Origin: Eucalyptus grandis
Lineage: Eukaryota; Streptophyta; Magnoliopsida; Myrtales; Myrtaceae
Length of the DNA: 64,000 nt
Assembly (NCBI RefSeq): GCF_016545825.1
Contig: NC_052618.1
Span: forward strand, 44,648,196 to 44,712,195
Direction: 5' to 3'
How positions within the stretch are numbered: position 1 is the stretch's first letter; each line of letters starts with the position of its first letter. The position numbers were made by a program, and so were the translations under genes. Positions 1-10,023 of this stretch are shown here, piece by piece. The notes under the pieces were generated by a model. It was not told the DNA's origin. It was given only the letters and a program-made list of their open reading frames with translations, and made no database searches.

Positions 1-157
1 CCATGGCCACTAGATTTGGAGTTCCCCAAACCTTGAGCTCGCGGCCATGGCCACCAGTTCTGGAGCTTTCCTTGGCCGCTCGAGCTCCAGCTCCAGCTTG
101 CGGCTGCTATGGCTACCAGATCTGGAGCTCACCAAACCTTGAGCTCGCAGCCACCAT
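1..157. repeat. GC-rich imperfect tandem repeat, cut by the window edge
   Basis: Two imperfect copies of a roughly 48-base segment, spaced about 108 bases apart (around 1-50 and 109-157), share the words CCAAACCTTGAGCTCGC and GGAGCTC. It is rich in GAGCTC and CCATGG. It resembles the GC-rich, GAGCTC-rich cores of the transposons described further right, so it may be the right part of such an element. The left side is missing and this cannot be settled. Open frames on both strands here follow from the base composition. Confidence 0.5.
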
Positions 158-944
158 GGCTGCTCGTGCACCAGGTTTATTTTTTCCATATCTGGGATTT
201 GAGGGGGGTAGTAAATGGTGACCACTTAGTAATTAGTGTGTCAGCAGAACACGTCCTTGATTTTAAACTAAATCCGTGTGCTTCCTACAGTGAAAGTTTC
301 AACCATATCTTTTCTAAAGAGCCCTCTTCCACAATCTCTCTCTTAATTTACAAAGTTGTGTTTGTCTAAGTCTCCCTTCAACATCCATTATACAGGTCCA
401 ATTTTTAAGAAATTCCTTGTGGATTGTAGATACTGGAGAACTCATCCTTCACTTCCACAAACTCACTACCTTGACCCATTGCCACAACCTAGCTCAATGA
501 CCCTTGGGTCCCAAGACGAGTGGCTGTACCAGAATTTTCCTCGTCCAGCCAAAGCCGACCAATAATGTTTGGAGTTCTGCCAGCCATTTCTCTGTTAGGA
601 TAAGGTCTTGGCAAGCTGTCTATGTTCATGACACATTTGATCCAGGCAGAAATACCATGAAGGTTAAACAGGGGGAAAAATAAAAACAAAACATCTTCTG
701 AATGTGTTACATCAAGTCATCAACTGGGAGCTTGAATAACACCATTTAGTGAGCTAAAAATCAAATCCCGACACTATGGGGAAGAATGCAGTACGAAGAA
801 TTTTAACGTTCATTGGAATTAGAAGATCACAGCCAAAATGATGTCCAGTCAAATATAAAAACCAAACATGCATTGTAGGATAAATCACAATATTAGCGCA
901 AAATAGTAAATCAGTCTCTTGTAATCTGAACGAAGTCCACTCAC
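158..944 (-). other. Intron 1 of RDR1 copy A (partial)
   Basis: No coding sequence is visible. On the minus strand this follows the splice donor of the first coding exon at 943-944. Stretches around 391-430, 570-600 and 790-944 align by eye with 16,950-17,251, which is intron 1 of RDR1 copy B. The next exon must lie left of the window. Confidence 0.7.
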
Positions 945-1460
945 CTGAATCACAAGATACATTGTTTTATGGCCTCTTGCACGATGTAGCTCGATCTGCC
1001 AAATATTTTCATAGGATAACTCGAGCTTATACTCCGTATTGTAATAAGATAAAAGGAAGCAGAATTTTCTCATCCCAATCCCAAAATTTAGGGAGACATT
1101 CACCCCTTTCCACAGAGTAGAGAACCTTTTACTTGATACCTGACAGCCAAAATGCAAAGTGATACCTTCCATTGAATGCAAAAGGGTTCTTGGCCTTTGT
1201 ACAATATCATGCTCAACCCTGCGAGCAGTTAGATAAGATCGCCCATACCACAAATCTTTTCGACTAGCAAGTAAAATAATCAACTCTGCATGTTCAGCGT
1301 TCATAAATTGGACAATCGCATATGATCGAACCCCACGTTTATCCTGTCTAACTTTGATGGCATAAATAGTACCTCTGCCAGTCCTTTGCTCCAGGCATCC
1401 CCTGACTGTATCTACAGTCACTAATGAAGGGAATCCGTGTACATTTATAGTCTTACCCAT
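945..1460 (-). CDS. RDR1: RNA-dependent RNA polymerase 1, copy A, first coding exon (partial gene)
   Basis: This 172-codon exon begins with a true ATG at 1458-1460 and the MGKTI start typical of plant RDR1. It encodes the N-terminal RRM-like region (AIVQF near residue 48) and the conserved blocks HSMEG, LHFGCQ and ELSYENIWQ. It ends at a consensus donor (CAG then GTGAGTG) after VIQ, in phase 0, exactly like copy B. RDR1 copies single-stranded RNA into double-stranded RNA and amplifies small RNAs in antiviral silencing. No frameshift or stop is seen in this exon. It matches the copy B exon at about 111 of 172 residues, counted by eye, so the duplication is not recent. The catalytic exons lie outside the window, so intactness cannot be judged. 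Confidence 0.88.
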
Positions 1461-2012
1461 TTAACTGATGCAAACTTTATAGCACTCTGTTACACCATAT
1501 CAAGGGCATCACCAGGAATGACAGAAGAATGCCAGCCAAGGGCCTTTGAAAAGCACATGCAACATTCAACTCCAAGCATGAAGTTTGCCGTACTGAAAGG
1601 GGAAAAAATTAGACAGGAAACATGAAAATTTATATAAATTGATCGTTGCCTCAAACTACCACAAATCATCATAGCGATTGATCATCAAATGAACACTTGA
1701 TTTCTCCATCTCGAGAAAACTATTTACAAGCATAATGGGCTTCAAACAGCTTTGTTCACAGTAAGCACAAGAGCGGCCAGCATCAGAAAAACATCAAAAC
1801 GGCCTGTAATTTTAGGCAACCATATCAACATATGACAGTGATGGACTTTATTTCCAATTAACAAAAATGCCTTCCCGAAAAGATCTACATGTTGATAATC
1901 ATGAATTCTTCAACGAAGCAAAATAAGGAATTCAAAATAAGAATATCATTGGGACATTCACAGCACTTCGAGTCCTTCTTAACCCCACAAGAGAATAGTG
2001 CGAAACTGCAAC

Positions 2013-2416
2013 CAACTCACTATTGTGAAATCATGTGCAATTTTATCATTCAGGCAAACCTCATTCGGAGAGAATGAGTATTGGAGGAGAATTATTGTTG
2101 AAGGGTACCTAGCACTTCATATCAGCTGCCAACAGTTGTAGCAGAACAACTCACAATTGCGAAATCAAGTGCACTTTTATCATTCAGGCGAACCTCATTC
2201 AGAGAGAATGAGTATTGGAGGAGAATTATTGTTGAAGGGTACTTAGCACTTTTACATCAGCTGCCAGCAACTGTAGCAGAACAACTCACTATTGTGAAAT
2301 CATGTGCACTTTTATCATTCAGGCAAACCTCATTCGGAGAGAATGAGTATTGGAGGAGAATTATTGTTAAAGGGTAGTTAGCACTTTATGTCAGCTGCCA
2401 GCAATTGCAGCAGAAC
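2013..2416. repeat. Three tandem copies of a 134-135 bp unit
   Basis: Copies start at 2013, 2147 and 2282, each beginning CAACTCAC(T/A)ATTG(T/C)GAAATC and running to GCAGAAC. They are about 90% alike by eye. The array sits in the leader intron of RDR1 copy A and has no counterpart in copy B. Confidence 0.9.
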
Positions 2417-3359
2417 CAAATCTGTATCTTGGCACAAACCAAAATGACAGAGAGAAATCACTTGTTCGCAACTATTGTTTCTTCAATCTCGGATCCATGC
2501 TGATAAAAGTATCCACGAAAACCCAAGATGTGTTGATCCCAACTAAACTTAGGTCAAATTTCAAGCAGCAGAAGTTCTCAGGATGCTGTCCAAACAAGTT
2601 CATGAATGGAACAACAGGACGTAACTGAGCTTTCCAACGAACAAATTGCTACAGAGGTGAAACAGAAGGAATTCCTAAACCTTTCCCCCTGGTATTTTGA
2701 CAGGCATACAAAAGAAATAGATAATTCCGCTAGGAATGTAAAGTACCAAGATGAATACCTCCCACAAGTCCATAACACTATGTCAAATTGCAATTAGATT
2801 CTCCACGATGCTTCTTGAAAAATTCCTCCCGAGTCAATGTTTATATTTTATAGTTGAGAAAAGGTTGCAATTCTAACATTCACACTCTAGAACATAAAAC
2901 GAACAAGGAAGCAGAAATTCCCTTTTGTAGCCACATCTAAATATCATCGGAGAAAAAATGTCGTAATTCTTCTCAAATGTCCGGAGCTTTTCTTTTCCAA
3001 TCACTTGACTTCTCTAATGATATTTAGACGGGGCTACAAAAATTCTTTCGAAGAAGTTGCACACAAAACACACATCAAACAGCCAAAAACGGTAAAAGTC
3101 CCATCTTGGCAACGACAGGGTCACAATTCAGCATTTCAGCGCAAGCAGCAAAAGAGGACACATGTCGACACGAAGAGCGCGAATGTAGCGCGCCACACGC
3201 CACGGCAGAACCAATCAACACAATAGGAAGTAAACCATCAGCAAGCACACGCTTGCGTTTTTTCGTCTTTTCTTTTCCCCTATACCCAAGCATCATCTCA
3301 CTCCTGAAGCAAATTCCCACACAATGTAGCCTCTCCGAACCAAACACCCCCCACCCCCA

Positions 3360-3386
3360 AAAAAAAAAAAAAAAAAAAAAAAAAAA
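3360..3386. repeat. Poly(A) run, about 27 bases
   Basis: Uninterrupted A tract following a CCCCCCACCCCC segment. It lies at the edge of the extra sequence that distinguishes the leader intron of copy A from that of copy B. Confidence 0.9.
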
Positions 3387-3541
3387 CCATGAGATCCACA
3401 CGTGATCGCAAACGTTCTTCACACGCCGGAGTTCCCACTCTTGAATATAATGTCCCAGTACAGCCAAAAAAAAAAAACACGGGGATCACCAAAAATCCAA
3501 ACTTTACTGACAAGAAGGAGAAGAAGAAGAAACCCAGTTAC

Positions 3542-3850
3542 CTCTGAGAGCTCGCCGAGCAGGGAAGCAAGAAGGGTCTGTCTCTGCGGCGACACAGAGT
3601 GTAGTAGAAAAGGAAAGTGCCCCAGGAAAGAAGACGGAGCAGCGTCTCCTCCGCCGACGTCCACCGCGAGTCAACCCCTTAGTCAACAACACCACACTGC
3701 ACTAAAAAGTCAATCAATCACTCTCTCTCTCTCTCTCACTCACGCTCAGTCGCTCCTGCTCTTCTGCATTTGATATAGAGGTGGGGGAAGAGAGAGAGAG
3801 AGAGAGAGAGTGGAAAAGGCGACAATTCCGTCCTTCGCGGGCCATGCTGG
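3542..3850 (-). promoter_or_regulatory. Leader exon and promoter region of RDR1 copy A
   Basis: It aligns by eye with 18,401-18,690 upstream of copy B. The shared landmarks are the donor, a GAGTCAAC segment (TCAACAAC-type), CT-rich runs and a (GA)n tract at about 3,793-3,812. CT/GA-rich leaders are common in plant genes. The transcription start cannot be placed from sequence alone. Confidence 0.5.
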
Positions 3851-3935
3851 CTGACGAATGAGAACGTGACGATCCCTCAGCATGAAGCGGAGCGAGTTCC
3901 TTGTTAAGGAAGGTGTTTCCTCGAGAGGTCACTGC

Positions 3936-4650
3936 GGCTGCGTTTGTTTGTATTTCTTTTTTGTTTTTAAACACTTTTTCTGTTTTTTTGTTCTTTTCCC
4001 AGGAACAAAAAAAAAGAAATGTAGAAACAAGAAACACAAATTTTGTGTTTTGTTTCTCAAACACAAATCGAAATACTTTTGAAATTTTTCTTCTTTTTTT
4101 TCTTATTTTCTTTCTTTTTTTCTTTCGCCGGGTCGCCGCCTCGCCATGGCGGCGATCGCCAACGAGGGCCGGCGGCCTCGCCCGGCACGGCGAGGCTCGC
4201 CGCCCCGCGAGGCCGAGCCTCGCCGTAGCCGGGCGAGGGTCGGCCTCGCCTTGGCCGGGCGAGCTCGGCCTCGCCGGATCGGGCGAGATCGAGCTCGCCC
4301 GGCCCCGACGAGATGATCGGCGCGTCGGAGGCCGGGCTCGCCGGCCGGGCGAGCTCGATCTCGCCGTGCCTAGGCGAGGCCGAGCTCGCCCGGCGGCCGG
4401 CCGGGCCCGCCGTGCCATGGGCGAGGCCGCCCGGCCAAAAGAAGAAAAAAGAAAAAGGAAAAATAAGAAAAAAATATAAAAAATAAAAGAAATAAAAAAA
4501 TTATACAAATTTACCAAACGTGTTTATTTATTTTTTGTTCCCTAACAAGTTTACCAAACGCGTTTTTTGTTCGAAATTGTTCCCGAATGTAAACACTTTT
4601 TCTATTTCGTTCGCGGAACAATTTTTAAACAAACGCAAACAAACGCATCC
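3936..4650. mobile_element. GC-core terminal-inverted-repeat element 1 (PIF/Harbinger-like, non-autonomous)
   Basis: Ends are GGCTGCGTTTGTTTG on the left and the reverse complement of GGATGCGTTTGTTTG on the right (14 of 15 match). A perfect 3-bp target duplication TGC flanks it (3933-3935 and 4651-4653). Inside are an AT-rich arm, a pyrimidine tract, a GC-rich core (about 4,125-4,435) full of GAGCTC and GGCGAG/CTCGCC motifs, a purine tract and a second AT-rich arm. No transposase is present. The 3-bp duplication and the ends suggest a PIF/Harbinger-like non-autonomous element. Open frames crossing the core on both strands are a by-product of composition. Confidence 0.75.
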
Positions 4651-4653
4651 TGC

Positions 4654-6142
4654 TTGTCCTCCCTTTTTCAATTTTTGTCTTTCCCTTTTCCACTCCCGAG
4701 ACTTATTACTGAAGAAATTCTAGCCCCCCCGAATCAATTGGCAAATAAAATAATCCTGATTCCATATCTTTCACAAAAAAGTATATGACTTGAAGAATAT
4801 TTTATGAAAAAATTTCATTGATTAGTTATTCCGATCAAAACAAGTGATTAGTTTTAGAAATGCATTTTTCAAATCATTCATTATTCATGAAATAAAATGA
4901 GGCTAAGCATTATTTTGGTAATCCATGAGATTAATTGGATACTAAAAAATGATATTAAAAGTGCCATGACTTTTATGCGGTGCTCATCTTAGTGCCAAAA
5001 CATTTTGACCGACTACTTAAATGTAATGTCTTTGTAAAATTGTTCACTTCACTATCTATTCTAGCTAATCGTCCCTCGTGACTTTTCAAGTTAATTTTTT
5101 AGAACGATCGTGGCTTTTCAAAAGAAAAATCTTAAGTCTAAGGTGGACAATCTTCGATCAAAATGAGAAAGAATGACTCGTTTTGGCCCTTTTGTTACCC
5201 AAATTCATTCGAAACCGAAACCCTTAAATTCTACAAAGGGATTCCTCTCCCGAGAAGCTTGAGCAGCGGAGAGATTCAAGATGAGATGAGCATTGAGCAG
5301 TGGAGAGGATCGAGCTTACGAGATGACCAAGTGGGGATCGGTCGAATCGGCTTCTGTGAGGTCGAGATGATGACGAGACAACGTGACACGAGGAATTGCG
5401 CTTGATTTGAATGAATCACAAAGAACTTGCTGGTTTTTTTTGGGACATGAATCGCGGTGTGCCTTTGCCGGAATCCTGCAAATCGCAGACAAATCGAAGG
5501 TTACGGAGATGGCACGTTGGGTGTATTAGTGGAAAATCGCCTGCCTCTTCCTAAACATTTTTGCATCTAAGTATGGCTTGAACATCTTCTACCAAATTTT
5601 TTTGCCAAGTTCACACTGTTATCTTGCAAAAAAATCCCTCCACCGAATCCGCTCAGTCCTTTTCTTTTCAATTCCAGATTGTAGAGTGTATTTTCCTCGT
5701 CAACTGTACACAAACTTTAAATGACTAAGCTCCATTGAAGAACCATCATCGCTCAACCATTGGAGAGGAAGAGGGACAAACGGAGCAACAAATCTCTTCC
5801 CCTTTTCTCTTATTTTGGTTTTTATTTATTTTTTTACCGATAAGGCCAAAATCACTTCGTTTATTTCTTCATGATTCTTGCTTATTGGATTTTCTTTGGC
5901 AAGCCACGTCAATTGATTTATGGCAAATTAACGTCATGTCGGATTTTTGAATCATATAAATCACTGATGACAATGAAGTGATTGTTTTTTCCCAAAGTGA
6001 CACCCAAGTGATCTCTTAAAAAATTTTGGTATTAAGAGCCATATGAAAGTTATGATACTTGAGTACTAGTTAATAGAAATGTATATCGGTCCAATCCAAT
6101 CCAAGAATCAGATTGGATTGGATTGGATTGAATCAATTAATT
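4654..6142. other. Intergenic, no gene recognised
   Basis: AT-rich sequence between two elements. The longest frame (5,163-5,405, plus, 80 codons) has no recognisable domain and no gene-like surroundings. Short (TTGGA)-type repetition occurs near 6,090-6,130. Confidence 0.5.
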
Positions 6143-6887
6143 ATGGGTGGTTTCCACGAGAATCGGTCTAATTCCTAGTTCTAAAAATGTGAAATTGGGA
6201 ATAATCGATCCAATTTTGGAATCGGGAACTAAACTAGTGTTTGGTCCCTTATGTAAAACTAGACCGAACCAAAACATCAAAACCAGGTAGAGGTAACCCT
6301 AAGTTAAAATTAGAGCTCTTTCTCTCTCTTTTAGACCAAAGCTTCTCACCGCTCTGAGCTGCTCACCTCTCTTTCGTGCAACCACCACCATGGTCTCGAG
6401 CAACCACCATCACAGCGAAGCTCCTCGTGTGGAAACCCTTGGATGCTTGATGCGACGAGAGAGAGTAGAGGGAAAGTATAAAGAGAGAGATGCGGCTGTT
6501 TTAATAATAAAAGGAAAAGGGACATCCATAAAAATATTTCCCTAGTAGCTTGTCAATTCCCTCTGTGCACACTTTCTTAGGTAAATGTTGCTTTGGTCCC
6601 ACGAGGACTCAAAATAAAAAGTAGTAAAGTACCTGTCTTTTCAATTTTTTGGCTAAATTAATGATTTATTTAAAAAGAGTATAGTAAATATAGTTGCGAA
6701 CAGCTGTATTTTACTCAGTTCATTTCTTGAGTAAAATCAAGAATTAAACCAAATCGAAACCGAAAACCTTTTCTCAATTCCAGAACCACTTGGTCCGGTT
6801 CCTAATTCCAATCTTCAGAATTGGTAGGCACAAGATTGATTCTCGGTTCTAGGCCATGGATTGATCAATTGAGAACCAATCACCCAT
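6143..6887. mobile_element. Probable hAT-like non-autonomous element (decayed)
   Basis: Short inverted ends ATGGGTGGTT (6143) and AATCACCCAT (6878-6887) enclose sequence carrying GGTTCC/GGAATCGG phrases in inverted order near each side, as in common plant hAT-type miniature elements. A clear 8-bp target duplication was not found, so the boundaries are uncertain. A short ATG frame near 6,390 is inside the element and has no known relative. Confidence 0.4.
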
Positions 6888-7429
6888 ATTGATTAAAAAC
6901 TCATAATAATTAAAAATTTGCACCGTTGTGTTTTCATAATGAGTTGGAAGCTACTTATCCTCCGTGGAAAGTGGTCAAAAACTAATGAATTTTGCAATTC
7001 TAATGTCATGTGAGAAGAAGAAATTTTAAGAGAAATTAACAATGAATGATACCTAATTTGCTTCAGAACCTAAGCCAGCCACTAGGAGATTTACTATGAA
7101 TCCACATGGTACAGATTTATCAATCTTTCGATTGGTCAAGTGTTTCCCAAGCACTAACCTCTTACACAGAATTCACTTAAAAAAATTTCAGAAAAACTCT
7201 TAAAACTTTTTTTGTTTGCTCTAGAGTGTTAACCAATTTGATTCCACCTACTGTATATACCTGATGCCTGTATCCAAAATAAAAACTTTTAGGAAACTTG
7301 TTGAAACTACTCAAATTAGGAAACCTACATAAACTAAGAAACCTATTTAGATTGGACTCAAATTTAAGTCATATTCTTAACATAAGCTTACTAATCACGT
7401 GACAAGTTAATCAGCAACATGTTGATATT
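6888..7429. other. Intergenic, no gene recognised
   Basis: AT-rich DNA with no open frame or repeat that I can assign. Confidence 0.4.
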
Positions 7430-7710
7430 TGACGAGGACATGGCGCTACTCACAAGGAAATTCAAGAGCATCATGAGAAAAGGGGAAGGAGCTTCAAAGG
7501 CAAGAGACTAATGGGATCCTCTGAAGATAATGAAGTTCTCCAAATATAAAATGAGAATAAATGTCAGGATGCAGTTGGCTATGAATGCAGGAAACCTGAT
7601 CATGTCAAACCAGAAGTTCACTAGACCAAAAGGAAGAATAGCAAGTTTGAAAAGAAGAAAAAAATGCTGAAAGCAAAAGCGTGGAGATAAGGTCGAGAAT
7701 CATATAGCTC
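7430..7710 (+). pseudogene. Degenerate Ty1/copia gag fragment with zinc-knuckle remnant
   Basis: Reading on the plus strand through stops and shifts gives the usual copia gag order: an acidic EDMALLTRKFK-like stretch, a basic region, then GYECRKPDHVKPE, which resembles the CCHC knuckle CxxCGKPGHxxxxC with lost cysteines, then a lysine-rich tail (7,620-7,690). Several stops interrupt it. It is a decayed relic and not expressed as a protein in this form. Confidence 0.55.
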
Positions 7711-8447
7711 ATCCCATTAGGAAGAGAGTTTTCAATTTTGAGAAACATCTAGGGCTTTGCGTTAAAAATTTAGAGGCCCAAGTAGGAAATATTACCATGA
7801 CCCTCCGACGGAATTGCATCAAACGAGCATATCTCGACTCTTGAGACGTCTTTTCACTTTTGCTATTGTGTTTTTTTTTGTTTTCGGTCCATTAGTATAA
7901 GTTACTTTTGCAATAAATACGTTGTAGTCACTTATGGAATATTATTGGATATCAATCACATGTGTAGTGATGGTGAAAGCGTTGCTAATTAAAGGTAAAT
8001 ATACTTTTGTTATCTGTTAAAACTTAGTTGGATATATCATCCATGCCAATGCTGCCATGTTGCTTAGGATAAGTAGCATTGACTGCACTATCACATTAGC
8101 AATCTCTAGCTAAAGTTAGCTTATATGACTAAATTAATAAATCGTCAAAATATTTATGATTAATTTGGCAAAATGATAGAAATGTTTCTGACTAAATTGG
8201 TGCAACTACAACGGAATTTGAACTAAATTGATCAAATTAAAATGTTTAAAACTGAATTAGCACGGGTATAATAAATTTAGGACTTTTTTGGTAATTTCCC
8301 TTAGGAATTGGTGACTTTATGTACTTGAAGAGTTAATATACTGCTTTTCATTCAAGGTTCGTTCAAATGTAATTAGGAGTTGATCTTAGATTTCTTTTGT
8401 TGTAGTACAAGAAGAAATTCTATTAAATATAGATGGAGACATACATA
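7711..8447. other. Intergenic, AT-rich repeat phrases
   Basis: No gene recognised. Around 8,100-8,310 phrases such as TTTAGGACTTTTTTGGTAATTTCCC recall the fold-back repeats seen at 11,399 and near 54,000. Confidence 0.4.
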
Positions 8448-8732
8448 TTATATGAGATGAATAGTTTTAGCATTTAGTGCAAGTTTAATTTCGTCACGAT
8501 TAGCAGCAAGTGGAGCTAGTGGATGTTCTTCTCTAGCTGGTGGAATAGGAGGTCCTGCTGGTGGAGGAATTACCAATCCATTCTCAATTACGTCCCACAT
8601 AGGAATCTCTGTAGCTGGAAGAAACACTTTAATTTTTTGTTTCCAGTAGTTGTCGTCTGTATCATCAAAGTAAGCTAGCTTACTGGGAGCTTGTCCATGA
8701 GGAGCACCAAAACCAATAATGATGTTAAACAT
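8448..8732 (-). pseudogene. Ty1/copia gag N-terminal fragment
   Basis: On the minus strand 94 codons include YFDDTDDNYWKQKIKVFL and WDVIENG, the N-terminal gag block of plant copia elements (FDGTNYxxWKxxMxxFL, then WxxIxxG). The first residues and the downstream polyprotein are missing. A primer-binding-like TGGTATCAGATC (minus strand, about 8,767-8,778) lies just upstream, which fits a copia start. The orientation is opposite to the gag relic at 7,430, so they are separate or rearranged elements. Confidence 0.6.
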
Positions 8733-8766
8733 AGATAAGATTTTACTTCAAATAACAAACAAAAAA

Positions 8767-9420
8767 GATCTGATACCAATTGTTGAGGCTAGCAATACAA
8801 CTTAGAGAGAGTGAATAGGTCTATTAAAAACTTAAACAATTTTTCTCACGGAAGATAACATGATGTACTTTGACAGTAGCAAGAATAGATTAACAACTAT
8901 AAGTAAGCTGATACTTCTATCAGGCGGTTAAAGCAATAATGAATAGATAGAAAGTAGCACACAACAATATATAGTGTTTCGGCTTATCCTCAAGTCTACG
9001 TTCAAGGAAGCCAATTAGTAGAGATACTAAAGTGTAAATAATGCGCCCTTGAGAGTGAGTTCCACATTTCTTTTCCCTAATTTTAATTCATATGTCGCGT
9101 AAAATGTACTCAAAATTTGAATACAGTGAGGAGATCAGCATCTTTCCTGGTCTGATCTTTACAGTACTCGTATTGCTTTTGTTCAAGAAGTTTGAACGTA
9201 TTGACCTTTTGGTACTCTTGGGGCTTCGATAAGCAAGAAGTCATCACCTTTACAATGACCAGTATCAATGTGGTGCTTCTTCAAGAAATTAAAGTCAAAA
9301 GGCATTAGGTTGCTCGTCCTCATGCTGGGGGTAGCTTCGATAGATGATCCCAGTTCTTTAAGTAGATTTGTGAAACTAGGTGCATTGTATTGTGAAACCG
9401 ACACTTGCGTGCCTAAATGA
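8767..9420 (-). mobile_element. Probable copia LTR or leader remnant
   Basis: On the minus strand this lies upstream of the gag fragment and of a TGGTATCA initiator-methionine-tRNA-like site. The sequence CTTAGAGAGAGTGAATAG (8,801-8,818, plus strand) is like the run found in many copia LTR ends. A 73-codon minus-strand frame (9,183-9,404) inside has no family I recognise. The outer boundary is unknown. Confidence 0.3.
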
Positions 9421-10023
9421 TTACTTCACCAGAAGCTGTTTTTCGAACTGCAGATTTCCGTGCAATGCTAATCCCCTATGTGCTGTTTTTTTTTTTTTTT
9501 TTTTTTTTTGGTAAGAATCCCCTATGTGCTGTTTCGACCAAAAGAAAACAAAAATCTCCTATGTGCTGCTACATAGTGTACCGTTCCCGTGATCACAAAC
9601 TGCTGCAAAATTTTCCAACATCACACATTGCAAGAGCATAATATTATTCTCAAAGTCCACGACAAACTAAATCTGATGCAGCATCATCTGGACTAGAGCT
9701 GTCATCTGAAATTACAGAAATGTTATAACGTTCAAATCCCCCAGCATTAGGAATCGGAGGAACCTATGTCATGGAAGAATAACTGTCATTCACGGAAATT
9801 TACGGGGTACACAACGTTTATTGTGACACCATGGAAAGTCCCGTTCAGAGAGACTGTAAACTGTGAACAGCCGTCAGGCATTACCATCATGTAGTAAAAG
9901 ATGTAATGCATGCACGAACAGCAGCCAGTATTCAAGCTTTGCTAAATAAAAGCAGGAGTCTAGGAGGAACGTTGCCTGCACATTGCAGAAGGCACAAAAA
10001 CACAATAACTCCGCTCCCTCCAA
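9421..10023. other. 3' flank of RDR1 copy B
   Basis: No gene recognised. It includes a T-run at about 9,487-9,509 with a short direct repeat on each side (CCCTATGTGCTGTTT, three partial copies). It probably holds the 3' UTR of RDR1 copy B. Confidence 0.4.

Larger units (their letters stand above)
1461..3541 (-). other. Leader (5' UTR) intron of RDR1 copy A
   Basis: On the minus strand a donor (AGAGG then TAACT, GT at 3540-3541) is followed about 2 kb later by the ATG-bearing exon; the acceptor is probably one of the AG dinucleotides just upstream of 1460. The ends align by eye with the 0.63-kb interval 17,765-18,400 of copy B, which has the same layout. The extra 1.4 kb is largely the region 1,890-3,300, including the 134-bp triple repeat. 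Small open frames inside (for example 2,606-2,797) look fortuitous. Confidence 0.6.

Noticed and set aside
4043..4517. Long open frames across the GC-rich core of element 1, on both strands
   Set aside because: The products are low-complexity Arg/Ala/Gly/Pro with no domain. Frames are open in several registers at once, as expected of GC-rich, GAGCTC-rich repeats.
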